DNA of 7,339 bases from Actinomycetota bacterium. GTDB lineage: Bacteria; Actinomycetota; Thermoleophilia; Gaiellales; Gaiellaceae. Made by a program: the position numbers and the translations under genes. Shown in pieces: positions 1 through 4,873 of this stretch. The stretch spans positions 1 through 7,339 of the forward strand of contig JACDER010000066.1 of NCBI GenBank assembly GCA_013816275.1, given 5' to 3'. Position 1 is the stretch's first letter. Each line of letters opens with the position of its first letter. The notes under the pieces were generated by a model. That model did not search any database. It saw only the letters and a list, made by a program, of their open reading frames with translations, and was not told the DNA's origin.

Positions 1-52
1 CAAGCCCTGTCACAAGCCGTCGATCGTACCAGCGTGGGTCGTCAATCCCCTC

Positions 53-61
53 TGCTATAAG
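53..61 (+). promoter_or_regulatory. Extended -10 promoter of wecA, near-leaderless
   Basis: The sequence TGC followed by TATAAG reads as an extended -10 element (TGN plus a good -10 hexamer). The hexamer begins 14 bp before the wecA ATG, so the expected transcription start (about 68) lies one to three bases before the start codon. No Shine-Dalgarno sequence lies between, which agrees with a leaderless or almost leaderless mRNA, a common arrangement in actinobacteria. No clear -35 box is seen 16-18 bp upstream. The call is inference from motif and spacing. Confidence 0.45.
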
Positions 62-69
62 AACCTTCC

Positions 70-1242
70 ATGTCCTTTCCGGACTCCCTCCGCGCGCTCG
101 TGGAGGACTCGTCGGCGCTGTGGGGGCTCCTCGTCGCCGTCGGCATCGTCTTGGTGCTCACGCCGATTGTCTCGGCGATCGCCCCGCGAATCGGCGGCGT
201 GGACGACAAGAACGATCGTCCGCGCGTGCACACCAGGCCAACCCCTCGGATCGGCGGGCTGGCGATCGTCGTCGGGATCCTCGTGCCGATGGCGATCTTC
301 ATGGACGTCAAGGGGGCGTACCTCGGAATCCTGATCGGTGCGATCCTCGCGGCGCTGCTCGGGCTCGCCGACGACATCTGGGGCCTGAAGCCGAGCGCGA
401 AGCTGGGCGGGATGGTGCTGATCGCGCTGATCCCCGTGGCCGGGTTCGACGTCGTCTTCCACGGCTTCGGCCTGCCTCTGATCGGCAACGTCGACTTCGG
501 CTGGGCGGCCTATCCGATCACCGTGATCTGGATCGCCGGGCTCGCCAACCTCGTCAACCTGATCGACGGGATGGACGCGCTCGCGGCCGGGATCGTCTCG
601 ATTGCCGCCTTTGCCTTCGCGGTCCTCGCCATCTCGTTCGGCCGTGCGGACGCCGCCGTCCTCGCCGCGATCGTCTGCGGCGCCACGCTCGCCTTCCTGC
701 GCTCCAACTACCACCCGGCGAAGATCTTCATGGGCGACTCGGGAGCGCTCGCCCTCGGCTTCGTGCTGGCGACGGTCGCCGTCCAGGGCGTGCTGAAGAC
801 GGCGGCGACGATCTCGATCGTGGCCCCGCTGCTCGTGATGGCCATCCCCATCCTCGACACGTCGTTCGTGGTGCTCAAGCGGCTCAAGTACCGGCGGCCG
901 CCGTGGGGCGCCGACCACAATCACTTCTACCACCGGTTCATGCGGATCGGCTACTCGCAGCGGCGAACGGCCGCGTACCTGCACGTCTGGGCCTTGCTCG
1001 TGGCGTCCTACGCGATGTTGCTCCGGTTCGTCCCGCCTCGCCCCTTCGGACGCTGGAACCTCGAGAACTCGCTGATCGACGCGGCGTGCGGTCTCGTCGT
1101 CCTCGCCACCTCGATCTGGATGATCTACACGCTCGAGATCCTGAAGTCGCGCCATCTGGCTGCGATCCGACTCAAGACCCGGGAGCCCGAGGAGGAGCGG
1201 GAAGAAGCCGTGGAGCGCATGATCAGCGCGGGCCGTCGCTGA
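70..1242 (+). CDS. wecA: WecA/TagO-like polyprenyl-phosphate GlcNAc-1-phosphate transferase
   Basis: This integral membrane enzyme of the MraY/WecA superfamily transfers a sugar-1-phosphate, probably GlcNAc-1-P from UDP-GlcNAc, to a polyprenyl phosphate. That is the first membrane step of an envelope glycan. The 390 residues are mostly hydrophobic helices. Family motifs appear in order: a loop with H54 and PRIGG (59-63), the Mg-binding pair D101-D102 (LADDIWGL), the NLVNLIDGMDALAAG block (160-174), N213 to PAKIFMGDSG (216-225, D223), and the cytosolic His loop ADHNHFYHRF (281-290). The last usually reads HxHH in WecA/TagO; here the second His position is Y287. ATG at 70 gives a normal family N terminus and sits just behind a -10 element. 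The position upstream of an ATP synthase operon matches mycobacterial wecA. The 3' end overlaps the convergent gene by 20 bp. Exact sugar and lipid are inferred. Confidence 0.88.
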   Translation: MSFPDSLRALVEDSSALWGLLVAVGIVLVLTPIVSAIAPRIGGVDDKNDRPRVHTRPTPRIGGLAIVVGILVPMAIFMDVKGAYLGILIGAILAALLGLADDIWGLKPSAKLGGMVLIALIPVAGFDVVFHGFGLPLIGNVDFGWAAYPITVIWIAGLANLVNLIDGMDALAAGIVSIAAFAFAVLAISFGRADAAVLAAIVCGATLAFLRSNYHPAKIFMGDSGALALGFVLATVAVQGVLKTAATISIVAPLLVMAIPILDTSFVVLKRLKYRRPPWGADHNHFYHRFMRIGYSQRRTAAYLHVWALLVASYAMLLRFVPPRPFGRWNLENSLIDAACGLVVLATSIWMIYTLEILKSRHLAAIRLKTREPEEEREEAVERMISAGRR

Positions 1243-2245
1243 CCCAGGGCAGGGCGAGTCGCAGCAGGTCGGCCGGGTCGCGCCGGACTCGATCCGAGTA
1301 GGCGCCGGGCGGCTTCCGGTCGACCGTGAGCTGAGCGGGATCCGAGAGGAAGCGCAGCCGCCCCTCGTGCGCGAGGCGCTCGTCGACCGCTCCGAGCCGC
1401 CCCTCGAAGATCGACCACACTGGGGTGCCCAGGACGGCTGCCTCCCGGTTCATCGTCCCACCGGCCGATACGAGGAGGTCGGCAAAGGCGACGAGGCTCC
1501 GGCCGTCGACGGCGCGCTCGGGGACGATCGCGCCGAGCCCGAGACCCTGCACCGCCCGGCGCTGCTCGTCGTTCCGGGCCAGCACGACCGCCTGGGCGCC
1601 CTCCGCCACCAGTCGCTCCAGCACGCCGCGGAGGAGCGGGTTCTCCGAGCCGCCGAGGTAGAGGGCGTATGAGGGCGCGGTGCGGACGACGCAGAGCGGG
1701 CGGGCGCGATCGATCCCGAGCTCGTCCAGGATCCGCTCGTCCGGCTCGAAGTCCGAGAGGTAGTACTCCTCCTTGAGCCCGGGGTAGCGAACGAGCTTGG
1801 GCGGGTGCGCGCCGTACCGGGCCAGGCGCTCCGCGGGGATCGCGTCCGGAACGAGAACCCGGTTGGCGAGCCGGCAGTTCGCGTGGTGCTGGAGCGCCGC
1901 CCACTCGTAGTCGAACATCGTCGTGTTCGGGATCCCGAGCACCCGGCAGGCGGGCGGCAGATCGGTCGAGCCGTGGGCGAGCGCGCAGCCGAATGTCCGG
2001 CCGCGGGCGAAGCGCAGGAGCAGGGGGACACGTGAGGCCGCCGCGAGAGCCTTCCCCCCACGGCCCGCGCCGCCGTACCGGCCGAGCGGCGTGTAGGGAT
2101 GGCCCCAGTCGTCGAGGAGCTCGAGCGTGTGGGAGAGTGGACGCGCAGTCAGCTCGACCTCGTGCCCGCCGGCTTCCAGCCGCTCGACGAGCGGCCGGAG
2201 GACGAGCACGTGGGCCGTGTTCGTCAGGTCGATCCAGACGCGCAC
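1223..2245 (-). CDS. DUF354 family protein, GT-B-like, probable sugar-nucleotide enzyme
   Basis: The predicted protein opens with RVWIDLTN and AHVLVLRPLVERLEAGGHEV, the typical start of DUF354 proteins, whose fold resembles UDP-GlcNAc 2-epimerase and MurG-type GT-B enzymes. A C-terminal block GGTMNREAAVLGTPV (about 262-276) resembles the nucleotide-sugar binding loop of those enzymes. Between them lie YPGLKEEYYLSDF (154-166) and VVRTAPSYALYLGG. No signal peptide or membrane span is evident, so it is probably cytoplasmic or peripheral. The GTG at 2243-2245 is chosen because it puts the first beta strand at residue 2, as in the family. A GTG at 2273-2275 would add ten residues (MSRRGSTIAG) and cannot be excluded; neither has a well-placed Shine-Dalgarno. 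It runs opposite to all neighbours and its 3' end overlaps wecA. A role in envelope polysaccharide is suggested by the neighbour; the substrate is unknown. Confidence 0.8.
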   Translation of the reverse strand: MRVWIDLTNTAHVLVLRPLVERLEAGGHEVELTARPLSHTLELLDDWGHPYTPLGRYGGAGRGGKALAAASRVPLLLRFARGRTFGCALAHGSTDLPPACRVLGIPNTTMFDYEWAALQHHANCRLANRVLVPDAIPAERLARYGAHPPKLVRYPGLKEEYYLSDFEPDERILDELGIDRARPLCVVRTAPSYALYLGGSENPLLRGVLERLVAEGAQAVVLARNDEQRRAVQGLGLGAIVPERAVDGRSLVAFADLLVSAGGTMNREAAVLGTPVWSIFEGRLGAVDERLAHEGRLRFLSDPAQLTVDRKPPGAYSDRVRRDPADLLRLALPWVSDGPR

Positions 2246-2293
2246 ACCGGCGATCGTACTGCCCCTTCGAGACACGTCCCGGACCTAAAGTCG

Positions 2294-2324
2294 CCTGGCA
2301 CCTGCCTGGCACCTGCCTGGCACC
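2294..2324. repeat. Short tandem repeat, 11-bp unit, nearly three copies
   Basis: CCTGGCACCTG occurs at 2294-2304 and 2305-2315 and again as CCTGGCACC at 2316-2324. Each unit junction contains the small palindrome TGCC-T-GGCA. The repeat lies in the divergent gap between the DUF354 gene and the atp operon, just upstream of the DUF354 start. It may be a protein-binding array or a slipped-strand expansion; the sequence does not decide. Confidence 0.7.
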
Positions 2325-2366
2325 GGAGCTGAACAAACTCTCCCGCAATCCCTGCAAACAAGCGCG

Positions 2367-2382
2367 TTTGCGCTGTCACAAA
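2367..2382. promoter_or_regulatory. Imperfect palindrome upstream of the atp promoter, possible operator
   Basis: TTTGCG and CACAAA flank a CTGT spacer; the arms match at five of six positions. The right part contains the 9-mer CTGTCACAA (2373-2381), which also occurs at 7-15 upstream of wecA. It starts 33 bp before the -10 hexamer, so a regulator could bind here and contact RNA polymerase. The function is inference from position and symmetry only. Confidence 0.25.
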
Positions 2383-2396
2383 CTCCGAAAACGGTC

Positions 2397-2405
2397 TGCT
2401 ATGCT
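2397..2405 (+). promoter_or_regulatory. Extended -10 promoter of the ATP synthase operon, near-leaderless
   Basis: TGC followed by TATGCT forms an extended -10. The hexamer begins exactly 14 bp before the ATG at 2414, the same spacing as at wecA. The predicted start of transcription (about 2412) leaves almost no leader and no room for a Shine-Dalgarno, and none is present. No convincing -35 box is seen. This would be the operon's main promoter, since the gene upstream points the other way. Confidence 0.45.
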
Positions 2406-2413
2406 CGCGCTGC

Positions 2414-2617
2414 ATGGAGCCTGCCTCCCGTCCCTCGTTCAGCCCTGCCGGCGCAGGCGGCGTTCTGGTGGGGACGACGGCCACAGGCGTGGGCATCGGA
2501 GCGCTGATCGGCTGGGCCGCCGGATCGACCGGTCTCGGAGCGCTCGGGGGCGCCATCGTCAGCCTCCCGGCGGGAGTCTTCGCGGTGTACCGCCGTTACC
2601 GCGGGTACTTCACATGA
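2414..2617 (+). CDS. AtpZ-like small two-helix membrane protein
   Basis: A 67-residue protein with two hydrophobic, glycine-rich segments (about 13-35 and 40-58) and a basic end, VYRRYRGYF. Size, topology, the GALGGAIVSLPAG second helix ending in VYRRYR, and a location ahead of atpI-atpB fit the AtpZ/AtpI-related proteins found at the head of bacterial ATP synthase operons. Those are proposed to assist Fo assembly or Mg/Ca handling. Similarity is by pattern only and the family call is moderate. The ATG at 2414 lies directly behind a -10 element and lacks a Shine-Dalgarno, suggesting leaderless translation. Its TGA is the first half of a TGATG that must once have led straight into the next gene, and which is now separated from it by an inserted repeat element. 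Confidence 0.6.
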   Translation: MEPASRPSFSPAGAGGVLVGTTATGVGIGALIGWAAGSTGLGALGGAIVSLPAGVFAVYRRYRGYFT

Positions 2618-2683
2618 TGCGCCGCCCGGCGAATACGGCGCGCTCCAGCGGCTGCAAAGCCGCGCCGGGCCGCGTCCTCAGTC

Positions 2684-2710
2684 GCGTCCGTATGGCAAGC
2701 ATACGAACGC
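2684..2710. repeat. Hairpin 1 in centre of the element
   Basis: Arms GCGT and CGTATG (2684-2687 and 2689-2694) pair with CATACG and ACGC (2700-2705 and 2707-2710) around the loop GCAAG, with a single C/A mismatch. This is a ten-pair stem. There is no T-tract, so it is not a standard terminator. Confidence 0.75.
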
Positions 2711-2726
2711 TCCGCTTTCCGCTTCG

Positions 2727-2745
2727 GCGGTGGCCAAGCCACCGC
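2727..2745. repeat. Hairpin 2 in centre of the element
   Basis: GCGGTGGC (2727-2734) and GCCACCGC (2738-2745) form a perfect eight-pair stem around the loop CAA. It is followed by GTCCGCTCTTT, resembling the GCTCCGCTTT that follows hairpin 1. Confidence 0.75.
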
Positions 2746-2757
2746 GTCCGCTCTTTG

Positions 2758-2783
2758 GCCGGCTCCGTCGAGCCTACGCCGGC
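2758..2783. repeat. Hairpin 3 in centre of the element
   Basis: GCCGGC at 2758-2763 and again at 2778-2783 can pair with each other. Alternatively GGCTC (2761-2765) pairs with GAGCC (2770-2774) around CGTC. The two structures are mutually exclusive. Confidence 0.5.
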
Positions 2784-2849
2784 AGCGTCCTTGCCCGGCG
2801 GCGCTTTTCGCTCGCTGGAGCATCACCGTACCCACCGGGCGGCGCATTG

Positions 2850-3242
2850 ATGGCCGGCGCCTTCTCGACACCTCGCGCCGTGCCCGAGCGGCGAATCCCG
2901 ACGATCACGGGCGCCGTCGTCGTCCTGCTCGCGCTCCCGGTCGTCCTGGTCGGCGGTTTTTCGATTGCCGGCTGGGCCCTCGCCGCCGCCCTCTGGGCCG
3001 CAGCCGAGGTGCTCGGCCTCTGGCTGGCCCGCCGTGAGATCGGCGCCGACCACCTCAAGATGTCCGGGCTCGTCGCCCTCACCATGGCGTCGCGCGGGAT
3101 CGGCGTGATGGTCGTCCTCCTCGCAGTCACGGTTGCGAACAAGAGCGTCGGGGTCTGCGCCGTCATCGTCTATGCCCTGGCCTACACGCTTTCGCTCGGC
3201 GTCTCGCTCATCGAGTACTTCACAGGCCCGGCGCACGGATGA
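2850..3242 (+). CDS. atpI: ATP synthase protein I-like membrane protein
   Basis: A 130-residue protein with four predicted membrane helices (about 19-37, 38-60, 70-93, 97-120) and a polar, arginine-containing N terminus. AtpI proteins precede atpB in many bacteria and are thought to help c-ring assembly or stability. Size, topology and the place directly before atpB support the call; sequence in this family is poorly conserved. The ATG at 2850 is chosen because the reading frame upstream (in-frame ATG at 2730) runs through the inserted repeat and encodes no plausible protein. It is also the ATG of the right-hand TGATG. No good Shine-Dalgarno precedes it; before the insertion it would have been coupled to the upstream gene. 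The TGA overlaps the atpB start as ATGA. Confidence 0.7.
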   Translation: MAGAFSTPRAVPERRIPTITGAVVVLLALPVVLVGGFSIAGWALAAALWAAAEVLGLWLARREIGADHLKMSGLVALTMASRGIGVMVVLLAVTVANKSVGVCAVIVYALAYTLSLGVSLIEYFTGPAHG

Positions 3243-4054
3243 CCCGCCTGCTCGCAATCACGTTCGATCCCGCCGAGGAGTTCAAGCTCCACGACTGGAT
3301 CCCGATTCACCTGGGGCCGCTCGACCTCTCGATCAACAAGGCCGTCGTCTACCTCGCGCTCGGATCGCTCCTGACCATCCTGATCGGGATCGTCCTGATG
3401 CGCACCCGGCTGGCCCTGCTCCCGAGCAAGCGGCAGACGATCGGCGAGGCGGTCTACGACATCGCCCAGACCCAGATCGCCGAGCAGGGGCTGCCGTCCA
3501 AGGCGATCGGCCGCTGGTTCCCGTACGTCGCGACCCTCTTCCTCTTCATCTGGACGGTCAACATCCTCGGCTTCCTGCCGCTGCCGTTCACCGGCGAGAC
3601 CTGGCACGGCATCCCGACGTGGGGGATCTATGCCGCGACGTCGCAGCTCTCGGTCACGCTCGTGCTGGCCATCTTCAGCGTCGTCTTCACGCACGTGGAG
3701 GGGTTCCGCTGGAACAAGGGCAAGTACATGAAGAGCTTCATCCCGTCCGGCGTGCCGAAGGCGATGGTGGTGCCGATGGGCTTCCTCGAGGCCATCTCGC
3801 ACTTCTTCCGGATCGTCAGCCTGAGCGTCCGACTCTACGCCAACATGCTCGCCGGCCACATGCTGATCCTCGTCTCGATCGGCCTGATCTTCATCCTCGG
3901 CGGCATCACCTTTTACATCGTCGTTCCGATCTCGTTCACGATCGGGATCGCGTTCTATCTGTTCGAAGTCGTGATCGTCGTCACCATCCAGGCGTTCATC
4001 TTCGCCGCATTGACAGCCATCTACATCGGCTCGGCCATCGAGCCGGCTCACTAG
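3239..4054 (+). CDS. atpB: ATP synthase Fo subunit a
   Basis: Subunit a forms the two proton half-channels beside the c ring. The 271 residues equal the E. coli length. The channel helix reads SLSVRLYANMLAGH, with the essential arginine at R198 (E. coli R210). H207 occupies the position of E. coli E219, and E243 the position of E. coli H245, a His/Glu swap also found in other families. The last helix has IQAFIFAALTAIYIG with Q251 (E. coli Q252). The ATG is embedded in the ATGA overlap with the preceding stop, so translation is probably coupled. The TAG stop lies in a 12-bp palindrome just ahead of atpE. Confidence 0.97.
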   Translation: MTRLLAITFDPAEEFKLHDWIPIHLGPLDLSINKAVVYLALGSLLTILIGIVLMRTRLALLPSKRQTIGEAVYDIAQTQIAEQGLPSKAIGRWFPYVATLFLFIWTVNILGFLPLPFTGETWHGIPTWGIYAATSQLSVTLVLAIFSVVFTHVEGFRWNKGKYMKSFIPSGVPKAMVVPMGFLEAISHFFRIVSLSVRLYANMLAGHMLILVSIGLIFILGGITFYIVVPISFTIGIAFYLFEVVIVVTIQAFIFAALTAIYIGSAIEPAH

Positions 4055-4062
4055 TGCACTAG
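4051..4062. repeat. Perfect 12-bp palindrome at the atpB/atpE junction
   Basis: CTAGTGCACTAG is its own reverse complement. It contains the atpB stop and runs into the atpE ribosome-binding site. As RNA it offers only a four-pair stem with a TGCA loop, so a DNA-binding role or chance are also possible. Confidence 0.6.
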
Positions 4063-4070
4063 GAAGGGGG
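4061..4070 (+). promoter_or_regulatory. Strong Shine-Dalgarno of atpE
   Basis: AGGAAGGGGG ends six bases before the GTG start at 4077. It is one of only two strong purine-rich sites in the operon segment shown; most other genes rely on overlap coupling. This fits the need for many c subunits per enzyme, and it supports GTG 4077 over the internal ATG at 4098. Confidence 0.75.
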
Positions 4071-4076
4071 AAGTTC

Positions 4077-4343
4077 GTGCTCACCACACTGTTCGCTATG
4101 ACCGGGGACGTCGTCAAGGCCGCCAAGGCGCTCGGCTTCGGCCTGGGCATGGGTCTCGGCTCGCTCGGCGCGGGCATCGGCATCGGGACCGTGTTCGCCT
4201 CGATGATCCAGTCCGTCGCCAGGCAGCCGGAGTTGCGCGGAGAGCTCCAGGGAATCATGTGGCTCGGCTTCGCGCTCACCGAGGCAGTCGTGTTCTACGG
4301 CCTCGTCGGCGGATTCCTCGGGTTCGTTCTCGTCTCCAGCTGA
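4077..4343 (+). CDS. atpE: ATP synthase Fo subunit c
   Basis: Subunit c oligomerises into the rotating ring and carries the ion-binding carboxylate. The 88 residues form a two-helix hairpin. Helix 1 is glycine-rich, alternating G20, G22, G24, G26, G28, G31, G33, G35 and G37. The polar loop is ARQPE (48-52), and helix 2 carries the carboxylate E69 in ALTEAVVFYG. E69 is followed by A-V rather than the Ser/Thr of sodium-binding rings, and no Gln stands at the matching helix 1 position, so proton coupling is inferred. The GTG start is supported by a strong Shine-Dalgarno. The stop overlaps the atpF ATG as TGATG. Confidence 0.96.
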   Translation: MLTTLFAMTGDVVKAAKALGFGLGMGLGSLGAGIGIGTVFASMIQSVARQPELRGELQGIMWLGFALTEAVVFYGLVGGFLGFVLVSS

Positions 4344-4873
4344 TGCTCGCAGCAACCAGCCCGCTCACGAAGATCATCCCGGGTCTGATGATCTGGACCC
4401 TGGTCTTCTTCTTCATCACGTTCTTCGTGCTGAAGCGGTACGCCTTCGGTCCGATCCAGAAGGTGATCGACGAGCGGCGGGAACGGATCCGGCAGTCGAT
4501 CGAGGAGGCCGAGAAGGCGCGGACGGAGGCTCACAGCCTGCTCGAGGAGCACCGCAAGCTGATCGCGCAGGCGCGTGGGGACGCCGACCGCATCCTCGCC
4601 GAGGCTCGCCGCGTCGCCGACGCGCAGCGCGAGCGGGCCAGGGAGGAGACGGAGGCAGACCGCCAGCGCCGTCTCGAGGAGACCAAGCGGCTGATCGAGG
4701 CCGAAACCCACCGCGCCCTCGAGCAGATCAGGACCGAGGTCGCCGACCTCACGCTGATCGCGACGGAGCGGATCACCGGCAAGGTGCTCGACGACGAAGA
4801 CCACAAGCGTCTGATCGAAGAGGCCGTCGAGGACCTCGACTTCTCGCTCCTGGAGGACCGTGCCCGTCGCTGA
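4343..4873 (+). CDS. atpF: ATP synthase Fo subunit b
   Basis: Subunit b is the peripheral stalk linking Fo to F1. The 176 residues comprise a short N terminus, one membrane helix (about 12-31, WTLVFFFITFFVLKRYAF), the conserved PIQKVIDERRERI, and then a long charged Glu/Arg-rich coiled coil to about residue 135. A C-terminal segment binds delta. The ATG at 4343 overlaps the atpE stop (TGATG), so coupling explains the absent Shine-Dalgarno. An in-frame GTG at 4259 would add 28 basic residues and lies wholly inside atpE, so it is rejected. The end overlaps the atpH start by 14 bp. Confidence 0.95.
   Translation: MLAATSPLTKIIPGLMIWTLVFFFITFFVLKRYAFGPIQKVIDERRERIRQSIEEAEKARTEAHSLLEEHRKLIAQARGDADRILAEARRVADAQRERAREETEADRQRRLEETKRLIEAETHRALEQIRTEVADLTLIATERITGKVLDDEDHKRLIEEAVEDLDFSLLEDRARR

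Larger units (their letters stand above)
2617..2847. mobile_element. MITE-like hairpin element with terminal inverted repeats
   Basis: A 231-bp non-coding block. Its ends are a perfect 13-bp inverted repeat: ATGCGCCGCCCGG at 2617-2629 and CCGGGCGGCGCAT at 2835-2847. Similarity continues inward with mismatches and one gap: TACGG (2634-2638) pairs with CCGTA (2826-2830), GCTCCAGCG (2642-2650) with CGCTGGAGC (2813-2821), and CGCCGGGC (2663-2670) with a matching stretch near 2793-2800. This gives arms of about 54 bp. The pentamer TGATG flanks it (2615-2619 and 2848-2852), like a target-site duplication. The left copy supplies the atpZ-like stop and the right copy the atpI start, so removal restores a TGATG overlap. 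Exact ends are uncertain by about three bases because repeat and duplication share ATG. No transposase is present, so any mobility would depend on one elsewhere. No family is recognised. Confidence 0.72.

Noticed and set aside
55..1155. Long minus-strand open frame of 366 codons opposite wecA
   Set aside because: Composition is Asp/Arg/His/Glu-rich low-complexity typical of antisense to a GC-rich gene; the plus strand carries clear family motifs.
2640..2790. CRISPR-like array
   Set aside because: Units are hairpins with variable stems and irregular spacing; there are no identical direct repeats of CRISPR length with unique spacers.
2730..2849. 40-residue N-terminal extension of AtpI from ATG 2730
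   Set aside because: The added sequence is a translation of the hairpin repeat and is absent from the family; ATG 2850 restores the ancestral junction.
2596..2871. Minus-strand frame of 91 codons over the repeat element
   Set aside because: Arg/Ala-rich translation of inverted repeats with no domain; the region is better explained as a non-coding element.
4259..4342. N-terminal extension of AtpF from GTG 4259
   Set aside because: It is entirely inside atpE in another frame and adds a basic, non-membrane segment before a normal b-subunit start.
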